Of a DNA stretch of 51,811 nt, positions 25,888-34,639 are shown in pieces (positions within the stretch are counted from its first letter, which is position 1; the number at the start of each line of letters is the position of its first letter). The notes under the pieces are model-generated. The model was not told the origin of the DNA. It ran no database searches and saw only the letters and a program-made list of their open reading frames with translations. Source of the DNA: Deltaproteobacteria bacterium (lineage in GTDB: Bacteria > Bdellovibrionota_B > Oligoflexia > Oligoflexales > Bog-1112). Location of the stretch: positions 1 to 51,811 of the forward strand of contig JACKAG010000015.1 of NCBI GenBank assembly GCA_020635195.1. The letters run 5' to 3'. The position numbers were made by a program, and so were the translations under genes.

Positions 25888-26277
25888 TGGTTGTCCTTTT
25901 ACCTGTCGATACAGATGAGTAATAGCTTGTTATTATTGATGATTGTTTCCAAAATGGTTGTCGAATGCCCTGCCTTCAGACTTCTCAAGTATTCCATAAT
26001 GGATTGTTATTGCATCGTTATCCCCAACCGTAAGGTTGCGTAGTGTGTGGAAGAAAAAAATCCCGTTTTTGCTTCCAGCGAAGCCAGGGATCCTGGCGCA
26101 GCGCTTGAGGGCTTTTGTAGTTTTGGGTTTAAAGTTGGCGTTCTGCAAGACATCTCACCCATCTGTTATCGACAACTACATATTGACTCTTGATAATCGA
26201 GATTGTACCTTATCATTAAATCCAACTAATCGAATGTGCAAGGAAAATTATTCAGCTTTCCGGAAGGATGAATCACA
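25888..26277. other. Intergenic oriT region
   Basis: No supported protein gene. It contains the nic candidate at 26036-26050 and AT-rich flanks with repeated TAAT/TTATTATTG words, as in other oriT regions. Confidence 0.5.
26025..26050 (+). promoter_or_regulatory. Putative oriT: nic site with adjacent inverted repeat
   Basis: TTGCGTAGTGTGTGG (26036-26050) closely matches the F-plasmid nic region TTGCGTGGGGTGTGG as I recall it, and directly overlaps an inverted repeat CAACC-GTAA-GGTTG (26025-26038). By analogy the cut would fall between 26048 and 26049. It lies in the 390-bp gap between the relaxosome genes (minus strand) and 26278 (plus strand), with mob genes on the side expected to enter the recipient last. 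Confidence 0.6.
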
Positions 26278-26541
26278 ATGAAGAAAAAGTTCTTTGAAAA
26301 ATTTGTGCCTGCAGAAAAAACTCAGAACAGATCAATCTCAATGCTTGAGGGAGAGTGGCGCCAACTTGAAGCCTACAGGCTCTACGGTTCGGCAACCGCA
26401 GGTCATGAAATACCTCTGCAGAAGATCGTCCGCGAAATTGTGACGACACACATCGCATCTGACCGCCAATTTTCAAAAGTTAAAGAAGAGTGGATAGCAA
26501 AAACAGATCAAATTACGCCCCAGGAGGCATCTGATGCATAG
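26278..26541 (+). CDS. Small protein next to oriT, probable leading-region gene
   Basis: 87 residues. The start is preceded by a GGAAGG-type site. SISMLEGEWRQLEAYRLYG and IPLQKIVREIVTTHIASD suggest a short strand-helix-helix, possibly a ribbon-helix-helix regulator, but no family is certain. It overlaps the following lipoprotein gene by 8 bases, so the two are co-transcribed. It would be among the first genes to enter a recipient. Confidence 0.55.
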   Translation: MKKKFFEKFVPAEKTQNRSISMLEGEWRQLEAYRLYGSATAGHEIPLQKIVREIVTTHIASDRQFSKVKEEWIAKTDQITPQEASDA

Positions 26542-27052
26542 GCTGGCTCCTGTTGCTATTGTCGGAGCAGCTTTCGTCGCTTGCGGTGGGGTTTCCAAAC
26601 ACCATGAAGGCAAAGAGGGGGGTGAATCTGGTGGTCAATGTGACATTAGTCTTATCTTTGGAGAACAACACCGTAATTATTCTAATGAAACAGGAAAGAT
26701 ATCCAGAAAACTTGTGTACAGAAGCTCGCAATTAATTCCTGCCGGCTGTCAGCGGCTCCAGGGCATGCCTGTGCAACGACTCCGCTTTACAATTTCAGCC
26801 ACAGCAAAACATACCGCGGGAGTTGTGACCGAACTTTATATTGAAAACCGCCGGCTACCTTTCCGGAAATTTGAGTTGATGAAGGGAGAGAATACACTTG
26901 GCCCTCTGGACTCCTCAGATTGGGCCGGAGTGCTAAATTCCTTTCAGGAGATCGAAATGATAGTCTGCTTTCCTGATATTCACATTGGAGTTTCAGAGCG
27001 GCCCGATCATTTCCAGATCACAATCAGTGATAAATATGAGATGGCCGACTGA
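26534..27052 (+). CDS. Putative lipoprotein of unknown function
   Basis: 172 residues. MHRLAPVAIVGAAFVACGG has a lipobox-like FVAC with cysteine at 17, but the n-region has only one basic residue. The mature part is beta-rich (CDISLIFGEQHRNYS, RLRFTISATAKHTAGVV, IEMIVCFPDIHIGVSERP). No family is recognised. Overlap with the previous gene and an AGGAGG ribosome site support translation. Confidence 0.55.
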   Translation: MHRLAPVAIVGAAFVACGGVSKHHEGKEGGESGGQCDISLIFGEQHRNYSNETGKISRKLVYRSSQLIPAGCQRLQGMPVQRLRFTISATAKHTAGVVTELYIENRRLPFRKFELMKGENTLGPLDSSDWAGVLNSFQEIEMIVCFPDIHIGVSERPDHFQITISDKYEMAD

Positions 27053-27095
27053 AAGATTACTTTAACGGCTGACATGATGAGGGTGATTCAGAAAT

Positions 27096-27853
27096 ATGGT
27101 AGTATCAGATCCCGTTTTATTTGCCACGGCAACGAGCTTTGAAAGAAAAGCAGCGTTAGCTGATATTGATCATAAACAATTACCAGCCGGTCTTGTTCCT
27201 TTTCTGGCAGAGACTACTAAAAGTAATCAAAAAATATTCCTGGGAGAGCTGGGAATCGGTCTCATCAATGCTTCGATTAATTTAGCACTTATGATCAACG
27301 AGATATGCCCTAAAAAAATCATTTTTATCGGATTAGGAGGAGCTTTAACTGAAGATATAGGCATTGGAGATATTGTCTGTGCTGAAAGCGTATTCCAGCA
27401 TGACAGCTTTCGATCAAAATCAGATGGGAAAAAGTTCTTCCTCAAGCCTGGTGTGTCAAGTCTTGAAAGGGACGATCATATCGATCCGAAATTGTATACG
27501 GACAAAAATTTAAACGAAAAAATTTTAAACTTACTTACCGATTTTACTAAAAATAAAATAGCCAAAGGAGTTTTGGCATCAGGATCTGAGTTTGTTTTGT
27601 GACCTGTCACGCAAACAAGCTATAGCTCAAGAAAGATATCGTCCTTTAGCTGTGGATATGGAATCTGTCGGGATAGTTAAGGTGGCACAACTTTTTGATA
27701 TTCCTTTGTTCAATCATCAGAGTCATATCAGACACAATGATTTCCCGGGACAATTCTGTTTTCAGAGAATTTACCGAAAATATGGACATGTCACTGCAAA
27801 TTCTTGGTGATTTAACCAAAGCGATGACAGAGAATACCCATGCATACAATTAA
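27096..27853 (+). pseudogene. MTA/SAH nucleosidase or futalosine hydrolase-like gene, two frameshifts
   Basis: Nucleoside phosphorylase fold in three frames. Frame 1 (27096-27602): DPVLFATATSFERKAAL, GIGLINASINLALMINEI, IIFIGLGGALTEDIGIGDIV and GVLASGSEFV. Frame 2 (about 27592-27710): PLAVDMESVGIVKVAQLFDI, carrying the catalytic ME pair. Frame 3 (about 27713-27853): IIRVISDTMISRDNSVFREF. Indels near 27598 and 27708 break it; otherwise about 250 residues, normal for the family. The N-terminus and the nearby mqnD fragment make futalosine hydrolase (MqnB) possible. Confidence 0.65.
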
Positions 27854-27929
27854 AATACTTCTAGTGCTACGTTCAAAAAGTTTTTTCCATTTCAGCAATA
27901 TCCAAATTTCCGGCGGGCGTCGTGATATA

Positions 27930-28525
27930 GTGGACCCCGATTTTAGGACAGTTGAATAAGTAAAGTCCTCAGATGTAACATGCTGAAATCAGGCAGGAGG
28001 AAAAAGCATGGCATTGAGGAAAAGACACACTGCAAAATTCAAATCAACTGTGGCGATGGAGGCTATAGAAGGAAGTCGGACTGCAGCTGAGATCGCATCC
28101 ATCCATGGAGTACACCCAGCGATGGTATCTCAGTGGAAAAAAGCCGCAATGGAGGCTGTCGAAGCAGCCTTTGAGGGAAGAAAGCGATCAGGAAAGGCTG
28201 AGCCTGAAGGTTTCGAAAAAGAGCAGCTGCTTATCCAGATTGGGCAGCTCAAAGTCGAGCTGGACTGGCTAAAAAAAAGGCTTTAGGGATCCCGCGGGAA
28301 GTGCGCAGGGGGCTGGCAAGTAAAGAGTCTGACCTCCCTGTGCAGAAACAATGTGAGCTTCTCGGGATAAGCAGGTCAAATTTTTACTACCATCAGCTTA
28401 GCTCTCCTCCGGAATCTGAGCTCAGGCTAATGCAGGTTGTGGATGAAATATATACTGAATGGCCCTTTTATGGGGCACGGCGGATTGCTGCAGAAGCAGG
28501 ACAGCGCTTGGAGACGTCAGTTGAG
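27930..28525 (+). mobile_element. IS3-family element, left part only
   Basis: It begins with GTGGACCCCGATTTTAGGAC and contains orfA and the start of orfB. It stops abruptly at about 28525, where the right end of an inverted IS3 copy begins. Confidence 0.75.
28008..28525 (+). pseudogene. IS3 OrfA plus truncated OrfB (frameshift fusion)
   Basis: OrfA (28008-28286, 92 residues, AGGAGG upstream) is an HTH protein, SRTAAEIASIHGVHPAMVSQ, followed by a leucine zipper. It ends in a run of eight A (28271-28278), the slippery site for the -1 frameshift of IS3 elements. OrfB then reads KKALGIPREVRRG, CELLGISRSNFYYHQLSS and YTEWPFYGARRIAAEAGQR, and is cut before the DDE residues. OrfA could still be made; the transposase could not. 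Confidence 0.8.
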
Positions 28526-28690
28526 GTGGACCCCATGTCCAGGACAAAATTTGGCACAAAATAAGTAAAGTCCAATTATGCCTCTCTGTAGATCTCAACT
28601 GGCGGACGATGCCCCAAGGATTGATGGCGTTCTCGACAAGGAAAGCCTCAGCTGATCAACTCTTGGACCATTTTTGAAACCATCTTCAAC
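28526..28690 (-). mobile_element. Right end of an inverted IS3 copy
   Basis: On the minus strand the last 20 or so codons of an IS3 OrfB are readable (RERHQSLGHRPPVEIYREA, then stop), followed by TTGTGCCAAATTTTGTCCTG and GACATGGGGTCCAC at the element edge. It abuts the truncated copy at 28525 head to head. The rest of the copy is lost. Confidence 0.6.
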
Positions 28691-28788
28691 ATGATCGGAG
28701 CTTTTATTTCTGCAGCAATGTAGTTGGATTTCTACTACTTCAATAAATTTATCCATTTAAAATCATGTAGATAAGACTGATACAGGTA

Positions 28789-28825
28789 GGTAATCACCCC
28801 AATCCGGCACTAATCAGCCCACATC
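28789..28825 (+). repeat. IS66-type end, left of the ankyrin gene
   Basis: GGTAATCACCCCAATCCGGC followed by ACTAATCAGCCCAC matches the IS66 end at 724-762 with one change. It faces the inverted copy at 30242-30291. Confidence 0.6.
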
Positions 28826-28973
28826 CATCAGAAAAATTAGCCATGGCCAGCCAGTAAGGGAGGAAAGAAGGATACGTTGGAAGGGGAACAGGAGCAGGGA
28901 TGCAACATGGTAGGGGATAAGAAGAGATTGGCCTTCCCCATGTGCTCATCAGAAGATTCCTGATTTCTGTTTT

Positions 28974-29936
28974 TCACTTTCTCGTGGCATGCATAAGAGG
29001 CGTATGGCCATAGCTGTTTGTGACATCCACTATTGCTCCACCATTGAGAAGATACCGAACAATCTTTGTGTGCCCACGTCTCGTTGCCTCATAAAGTGGG
29101 GTGCAGCCATCGTTATCTGCCTTATTCACATCTGCTCCAGCAAGGATAAGAAGTTTTACAGCTACTTTGTTCCCATAATATACTGCCATCTGGAGAGGTG
29201 TTTTTCCAAGATTGTTTGTTACATCCACCTTTGCCCCGACAGTAAGAAGAATTCTCACGCTCTCTCTGTGCCCATATTGCACTGCTATATGGAGGGGGGT
29301 CTGACCGTAGTTATCTATCTTATTTATATCCGCTCCGGCACTGATGAGAATTGATATGATCCATCTTTTCCCATATTGCACTGCTATATGAAGAGGAGTC
29401 CGACCGTTATTTTCCTCTTTATTTAGATCCGCTCCGGCACTGATGAGAATTAGCATCATCCATGTGCTCCCATATCTCACGGCCGTATGGAGTGGAGTCC
29501 AACCGAAGCTATCTCCCTTATTTATATCCGCTCCGGCGCTGATAAGAGCTTGTACCTCAGCTGTTTGCTGCAGATTGCCTGCAGCAGCAAGTATATGGAG
29601 GCGACTTCCGTCTGGTTCGTCTGTTGTATCCATTGCAGACGCCTCGGCAGGAATAAGAGTTTCTGCGGGCTCATCATGCCCGCAGTCGTCGCTCCCATAG
29701 TATGCATCCCACTGGAGGTCGAAGTTGGCATTTTTGTCTCCATGATCATCCTTACCTGTCCGGTCGGAGATGCGCTGCAATATAGTCTCTATAGTCTCCA
29801 GAGACTTCATAGCCTCTGGGGTGTCCGTCATGTCAGAAGTACTGGCGGGATTTATCTCGACTTCCCGGGGACTTTTTGCCCCATAAGCCTGATTGCTTGC
29901 AAAAATCATAAGTAAAATTGTGGATAAAATTCTCAT
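28974..29936 (-). CDS. Exported ankyrin-repeat protein
   Basis: 320 residues. The ATG at 29936 follows AAGGA. Signal peptide MRILSTILLMIFASNQAYGA; note that MRIL also begins the ankyrin protein at 18798. Residues 20-105 are acidic and low-complexity. Then about six to seven ankyrin repeats of 33 residues run to the C-terminus, with consensus starts GWTPLHTAVRYG, GRTPLHIAVQYG, GQTPLHIAVQYG, GKTPLQMAVYYG, GCTPLYEATRRG and GHTPLMHATRK, ending without a cap. Internal repeats are nearly identical, indicating recent duplication. No CaaX box. It sits between inverted IS66-type ends. Confidence 0.88.
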   Translation of the reverse strand: MRILSTILLMIFASNQAYGAKSPREVEINPASTSDMTDTPEAMKSLETIETILQRISDRTGKDDHGDKNANFDLQWDAYYGSDDCGHDEPAETLIPAEASAMDTTDEPDGSRLHILAAAGNLQQTAEVQALISAGADINKGDSFGWTPLHTAVRYGSTWMMLILISAGADLNKEENNGRTPLHIAVQYGKRWIISILISAGADINKIDNYGQTPLHIAVQYGHRESVRILLTVGAKVDVTNNLGKTPLQMAVYYGNKVAVKLLILAGADVNKADNDGCTPLYEATRRGHTKIVRYLLNGGAIVDVTNSYGHTPLMHATRK

Positions 29937-30241
29937 TCGGTAATCCTTCTTCTTAACCGATCACTTGTTTCCCAACTGTGACTTAGTCCTCTGAAATCCT
30001 GTACTCTGAGTATGAAAAGTTGGAAGAGTATCAAAAAATAAAAAAATAAACCAGAAAATCATAACCTCAGGCCTGATACTTTACAACTCTTTAGGAATAT
30101 TCGAGTTTTCCGAAATCTGGAACTCAACTGCAAATTTCTACCTCTTTTTACCGTGGTAACGAAGCAATCCGGATTCATCCCCGTACAGCTCTGAAAAATG
30201 CTTTACAAGCGAGATTTTCCACACTTCTGCGGCCGTTGCTT
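29937..30241. other. Intergenic region upstream of the ankyrin gene
   Basis: No gene seen. It probably holds the divergent ankyrin promoter; no clear -35/-10 pair stands out. Confidence 0.4.
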
Positions 30242-30291
30242 TGGGCTGATTTCCGGAATGGGGTGATTAATGCCGGAATAGGGTGATTACC
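30242..30291 (-). repeat. IS66-type end, right of the ankyrin gene, with doubled core
   Basis: The core CCGGAATGGGGTGATTA occurs twice in tandem (30253-30269 and, with one change, 30273-30289), preceded by TTGGGCTGAT. It is inverted relative to 28789-28825. No matching 8-bp duplication flanks the pair. Confidence 0.6.
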
Positions 30292-30389
30292 TGCGACAAT
30301 ACGCCCTAACATTTTTCTCATTTATTCGTGCTATTGTCCTCCCAATTTTTGCAGCTGGCGATCTTGTCACTTGGAAAAGGTTCAGACTG

Positions 30390-31460
30390 ATGATTCGATT
30401 AAAGTCTCTGATATTATTGATAATAATGTCATTCGACCCTGCTTTATGTCTCGGAAGCGATAGTGATGGTTTCATCCTTGCAGAAGGTTCTTCTGATGTC
30501 ATATCAATAGATGGTATAGAGGACGCTGATTTGGTGTCAGGACAAGAGGAAGAACCCTCAGGGGAAGAGGATTCTTTCGATAAGAAGTGGTTTAGTCATG
30601 CCCTAAACGATATTTTGGAATCGATGAATGACTGTGAGGCGAAAAAGAAGATCTCAACACCAATATACCCAGAGCATTTTACTGTGGTATCCTCCAGGCT
30701 GAGAATTGAAACAGAGACAGAGAGAACAGACCATCCAACTGCTGAAAAGACACCCATCGAATTGATCGGAAACAACATTAAATCACTGGCAAAAGAAAAA
30801 ACCAGTAAAATTTCTGATCCGGAAGATCTTATCGAATATACATATGCACTCCTTTTAACCATGGGCATTTTCAATACTGGCGCCAGGTCTCTCGCCGTAG
30901 ATGCCGCCTTGAATATCGCCATAGATGCCGCCTCGAATACCCCCAGGTTTGCCGCCAGGTCTGCCGCCGGGAATGCCGCCAGCTCTGCCGCTTGGTATAC
31001 CGCCGTAGCTGCCACCCAAGTGGTCAGAGTGGCTACCCAGTCTGCTGCCAAATCTGCTGCCAAATCTGCTAGTGCGTTTGGCGCAAGGTATGCTGCTAAG
31101 TATGCTATTCATGCTAAAATCGCATCACGTTTAGCTGAGAAGAAACTGACGGAAGACGCAAACATTGGCAAAAGTGCATATCAGCTTGCGGAAGAAGAAA
31201 CGCTTGCCTGGTTCACAGAAAAGAATAATTTTGATGAAATGTGTCATGCGATATTTGATGCTGTTCTGGACAAAAGGCCTGCAAATAGCTCTGTAAATTC
31301 TGCGTTAAATATCTTCAGATCACATGAAGCCTGGACGGACTTCAAAGAGAAGCACTTTGGGAAGCTCAGCCCTGAAGCTCAAAGCTATCTGACTCCGTGG
31401 CTTTTACAACTGGATGGCCTGGTCACCAGAATTAAAGAAGACGCTCTTGCACCCTCCTGA
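30390..31460 (+). CDS. Exported protein with alanine-rich tetrapeptide repeats
   Basis: 356 residues. Signal peptide MIRLKSLILLIIMSFDPALC. An acidic linker (about 25-65) is followed by a helical region. Residues about 165-250 form roughly 20 tandem four-residue units dominated by xxAA: RFAA, RSAA, GNAA, SSAA, then SAAKSAAKSASA. At DNA level this is a GC-rich 12-bp periodic tract with many GCCGCC words, unlike the AT-rich surroundings. A helical C-terminus follows (LAEEETLAWFTEKNNFDEMC). The repeat region would form a long amphipathic helix or coiled rod. No family recognised; expansion of the tract could vary its length. Confidence 0.7.
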   Translation: MIRLKSLILLIIMSFDPALCLGSDSDGFILAEGSSDVISIDGIEDADLVSGQEEEPSGEEDSFDKKWFSHALNDILESMNDCEAKKKISTPIYPEHFTVVSSRLRIETETERTDHPTAEKTPIELIGNNIKSLAKEKTSKISDPEDLIEYTYALLLTMGIFNTGARSLAVDAALNIAIDAASNTPRFAARSAAGNAASSAAWYTAVAATQVVRVATQSAAKSAAKSASAFGARYAAKYAIHAKIASRLAEKKLTEDANIGKSAYQLAEEETLAWFTEKNNFDEMCHAIFDAVLDKRPANSSVNSALNIFRSHEAWTDFKEKHFGKLSPEAQSYLTPWLLQLDGLVTRIKEDALAPS

Positions 31461-31736
31461 TCCGTTACTTTGATTTCAGTAACCACTTTTACTCGGCATC
31501 CTATTTATCGAGAAATTATATTGCGATCACAATGAAAGATTCCTGATAATCTCAAAAATAACAATATATTAGAAGATTAAGCGCCACGGTATCCACCAAA
31601 CACCATGAGCCATTCAGGCAATATAAGCAGCAGTTGAATGTTCAAGAGGAAATTGATAGAACGTTTCGTTGCGACATGATATATCCAATTTTCTGTTGCA
31701 GTTGCTTTCGTAGCGTAAAGATAAGAGGAGGTCAAT
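31461..31736. other. Intergenic region upstream of the methyltransferase
   Basis: No gene supported; it probably carries the promoter of the three-gene signalling cluster. Confidence 0.4.
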
Positions 31737-32459
31737 ATGTCATCCAATCTCCAAACAGCAAGATCATTGGCGGTAAGAGGCGGGTTCTACGACCGGTTCA
31801 TGCCAATAAATTATGATTTGGCCCTCAGAGAAGCTTGGGATTTGTCAGATACTAAGCCCGGTATGAATGTCCTGGATGTCGGTTGCGGATCAGGAAGACT
31901 GCTGGACCACGCAGGTCATAGTATAACTCGTTTGAATAATTTCACTCTGACAGACATTGACCCGAAGGTCTTTCGGACGGTTACACGCCGAAAATATTCA
32001 GAAAAAATAAATTTCGTCGTCGCAGACATATGCAGTAAAAAACTTGACGAGAGACTCACTCTTGGTTATTTCGATCGAATTCTATGTCTGTTCACACTTT
32101 ATATTCTCTCTCCGGAAAAGCAGAGGCTGGCACTCACAAATATAGCAAAACTCTTATCCCGTAACGGGATTATCGTTTTAACCATTCCTACATCAAGATA
32201 TCGGGCAAACTCCATCATTGAAGATGCTCAACTCCAGGCTCACCAAATGGGTGAAGCCCCGAGCCGGTTTTCATCAGCAGTCCTCAAAATATGGCTTGGA
32301 AAAATCGAGCGTAATATTCATTCCGGAATTTTTTCGGCGTTTGACCAGGAACAGATGAGCGACAGCTTGACGGCAGTCGGCTTAGAACTACGTCATCTTG
32401 TAGAAACATATGGTGGCAATGCTGTACATTTAATCATTGGGAGATCTCGCAATCATTAA
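31737..32459 (+). CDS. Class I SAM-dependent methyltransferase
   Basis: 240 residues; GGAGGT lies 6 bases before the ATG. Rossmann-like MTase motifs: motif I MNVLDVGCGSGRLLDHA, the acidic residue of motif II in TLTDIDPKVFR, motif III INFVVADICSK, motif IV YFDRILCLFTLYIL and the post-IV strand NGIIVLTIPTSRYR. The substrate is unknown; the overall layout is like small-molecule or quinone-type methyltransferases. The next gene starts within its end, so it probably belongs to a kinase/receiver operon. It is soluble, with no signal peptide. Confidence 0.82.
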   Translation: MSSNLQTARSLAVRGGFYDRFMPINYDLALREAWDLSDTKPGMNVLDVGCGSGRLLDHAGHSITRLNNFTLTDIDPKVFRTVTRRKYSEKINFVVADICSKKLDERLTLGYFDRILCLFTLYILSPEKQRLALTNIAKLLSRNGIIVLTIPTSRYRANSIIEDAQLQAHQMGEAPSRFSSAVLKIWLGKIERNIHSGIFSAFDQEQMSDSLTAVGLELRHLVETYGGNAVHLIIGRSRNH

Positions 32460-34278
32460 GCTTTGGGCAACATGGTTGATGATTTTCGTCGGGCTAATTT
32501 GGACCTCCAAATCTTTTGCCCTTCCTCAGATACTATCCAAATATTTTCTGGAAGATAAATCCAGATCGCTTTCAATTGATGAAATATCTGTTCCTGGGCG
32601 GACTACCTGGACGCGTTTAGAGGAAGACAATATTGGTCCAAGATCGGGAAAAATCTGGATTCATCTTCAAGTGGCTGACTTTACTGATGCAAGCACAAAC
32701 ACGCAGCTATTTCTAAATCTCGGGTTCCATTATTTTAATGAAGTCGATTTTTACTATCGAAAATGTGGAACGGGAAGATTTTTGCATAAATCCTCAGGAA
32801 AATCAAAACCTTTTGGTGATCGTGACATCGAAATTCCAAATATTGGATTTGTATTTGATTCCTGCGGAAAGGAGGCATCGGACATCTTTTTGGCAATCAG
32901 CTCATCAGCTATTATAAAAATCCCCATGAGCCTGCGATCCGTAACTGAAGAAATAGCCATCAACAGGACAGAATTTATCTGGATAATATTCTTTTTTGGG
33001 GCATCTCTGTCTATTATTTTCTATCTGCTACTGACTTCCGCTATTGCAAAAAGTTTATCCGTGTTCATGCTCTTTCTCTACTTGCTATTGACACTTCTGT
33101 ATGCTGCCGACATCAGAGGTATTGCTTACCAATACATATGGCCGAATTGGCCAAAATGGGGCTTGTGCAGCTCAAGTTTTCTGGCCTCAGGAGCATTATC
33201 ATCGTTTTCGTATTTTCTGATCAGATATTTCAAAATCCAAAATGGATGGCAATTTAAAGCGATTTTTATGTCTATTTTTGTTCAGCTCTTTGCTCTTATA
33301 TTGAATGTCATATTTTTAAATAACACATCAATCATTTACCATCATCTCGCCGGCGCCTTTTCCGTGATAATTGCTATTATTGTTTCGATAGACATACTGC
33401 GCAACGAAAAATATGCATGTATATTTCTCTCATCCTATCTCTCAGTACTCATTGGAGTTCTGATCTTTTTGTTGAAAAATTCAGGTGTTATACCTATAAA
33501 TTTTCTTTCTGAAAACGTGATACCCCTGTCCATACTTGCCCAAGTCATTCTGATTACTATTGGATTTTCCTGGAAACAAAGAGACACTTACATTTCGAAC
33601 TCTCGTTTAGAATCCATGGTAAAAGCCTCCAGCCATTTTGCTCATGAAACGAGACGGCCAGTAGAGAATTTATCAAGATTCCTGAAAAACATCTTAACCC
33701 AGGACGATGTTAAAGCCTACGTCACATCATATCACCACCTCGTTGATAAGGATTTTAATTCCGCCAGAATGATGATCCGACAGTTGATGGAATTAGGGAA
33801 GCCAAGACAATTGGAAAAAACTTACTTTAATATTCGTGAATGCCTTGAAGATGCCAGCAGCAGTTTTTCAAGAAGCATTCTTTTAGAAACTTTTGACGCA
33901 AAAGTTTCTGGGAACCGGGAAAACATCAAGCATGTATTTGAAAATATTATAGAAAATGCAATTCATGCCACCGAGAAGGTCGAATCCACAATTTGGGTCA
34001 AGTCAGTAAATATGAAGCAAAAAATCCTCATTGAAATTGGAAATACGCATTCATTTATTCACAGAAGTAATTTATGTCGACTTTTCGATATGTATTTTAC
34101 ACAGGGAAAGGGAGATGGATTAGGGCTTGGACTATCATTCGCCAAAAAAGTTGTCGAGGACAGCGGGGGACGCATCTGGTGTGAAAGTAATGGATTTTCC
34201 TCTGAAAATAAGAAAGTTCCGTTTCGCTTAGTAAGTAACTATGTCATTTTCTTTTTGGAATTTATATCTGAAGGATAG
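32437..34278 (+). CDS. 7TMR-DISM histidine kinase
   Basis: About 600 residues. Order: signal peptide (WLMIFVGLIWTSKSFA), a periplasmic 7TMR-DISMED2-like beta domain (about 30-175, IWIHLQVADFTDASTNTQL), seven predicted membrane helices (about 180-385), a HisKA-like helix with FAHETRRPVENLSRF (His as phospho-acceptor), and a HATPase domain with N-box ENIIENAIHATE and G-box GDGLGLGLSFAKKVVEDSGG. These kinases sense small molecules or carbohydrates in the periplasm. The start is uncertain: TTG at 32437, ATT at 32455 or ATG at 32479; a GGGAG lies at 32439-32443. It overlaps the methyltransferase and is 3 bases from the receiver gene. Confidence 0.87.
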   Translation: MGDLAIIKLWATWLMIFVGLIWTSKSFALPQILSKYFLEDKSRSLSIDEISVPGRTTWTRLEEDNIGPRSGKIWIHLQVADFTDASTNTQLFLNLGFHYFNEVDFYYRKCGTGRFLHKSSGKSKPFGDRDIEIPNIGFVFDSCGKEASDIFLAISSSAIIKIPMSLRSVTEEIAINRTEFIWIIFFFGASLSIIFYLLLTSAIAKSLSVFMLFLYLLLTLLYAADIRGIAYQYIWPNWPKWGLCSSSFLASGALSSFSYFLIRYFKIQNGWQFKAIFMSIFVQLFALILNVIFLNNTSIIYHHLAGAFSVIIAIIVSIDILRNEKYACIFLSSYLSVLIGVLIFLLKNSGVIPINFLSENVIPLSILAQVILITIGFSWKQRDTYISNSRLESMVKASSHFAHETRRPVENLSRFLKNILTQDDVKAYVTSYHHLVDKDFNSARMMIRQLMELGKPRQLEKTYFNIRECLEDASSSFSRSILLETFDAKVSGNRENIKHVFENIIENAIHATEKVESTIWVKSVNMKQKILIEIGNTHSFIHRSNLCRLFDMYFTQGKGDGLGLGLSFAKKVVEDSGGRIWCESNGFSSENKKVPFRLVSNYVIFFLEFISEG

Positions 34279-34281
34279 TAT

Positions 34282-34638
34282 ATGTCTGAAAAACCAACAG
34301 TAATAGTCATCGATGATGATGAGTTTCACCTTGGAAATATAAAGATTGAGCTCGCTGAATTTGCAGACGTACATGGATATCATCCCCGCGATTTAGATGA
34401 TATTGAAGATTTTGAGCCATTTCGGCAGGCTGAATATGCCCTCATTGACTGGCATTTTAAGAGCCATACTGCAATTGATAACAGGGTTGTTGAGTTTATC
34501 CGAGCCAATGGTTTCAGAGGTAAGGCCCTGATCTGCTCGCTTCACAACATTCAATCGGAGCGAAAAGAAATTCAGGAAACATTTGATGGCATCCTGCAGA
34601 AGGACGGCCTGACATGGGATAACATACTAAAATTTTAG
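34282..34638 (+). CDS. Single-domain response regulator
   Basis: 118 residues, receiver domain only. The acidic pocket VIVIDDDEFHLG, the predicted phosphorylated aspartate in YALIDWHF, the serine position ALICSLHN and the lysine in LQKDG are in the expected order. It starts 3 bases after the kinase stop and is its likely partner. With no output domain it must act by protein contact, or as a phosphate sink or relay. Its stop is 1 base from the convergent recombinase stop. Confidence 0.85.
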   Translation: MSEKPTVIVIDDDEFHLGNIKIELAEFADVHGYHPRDLDDIEDFEPFRQAEYALIDWHFKSHTAIDNRVVEFIRANGFRGKALICSLHNIQSERKEIQETFDGILQKDGLTWDNILKF

Positions 34639-34639
34639 A

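Noticed and set aside
30596..31112. Antisense frames opposite the alanine-rich repeat gene
   Set aside because: The glycine- and alanine-rich translations simply mirror the GCC-rich repeat; the sense gene has a signal peptide and better start.
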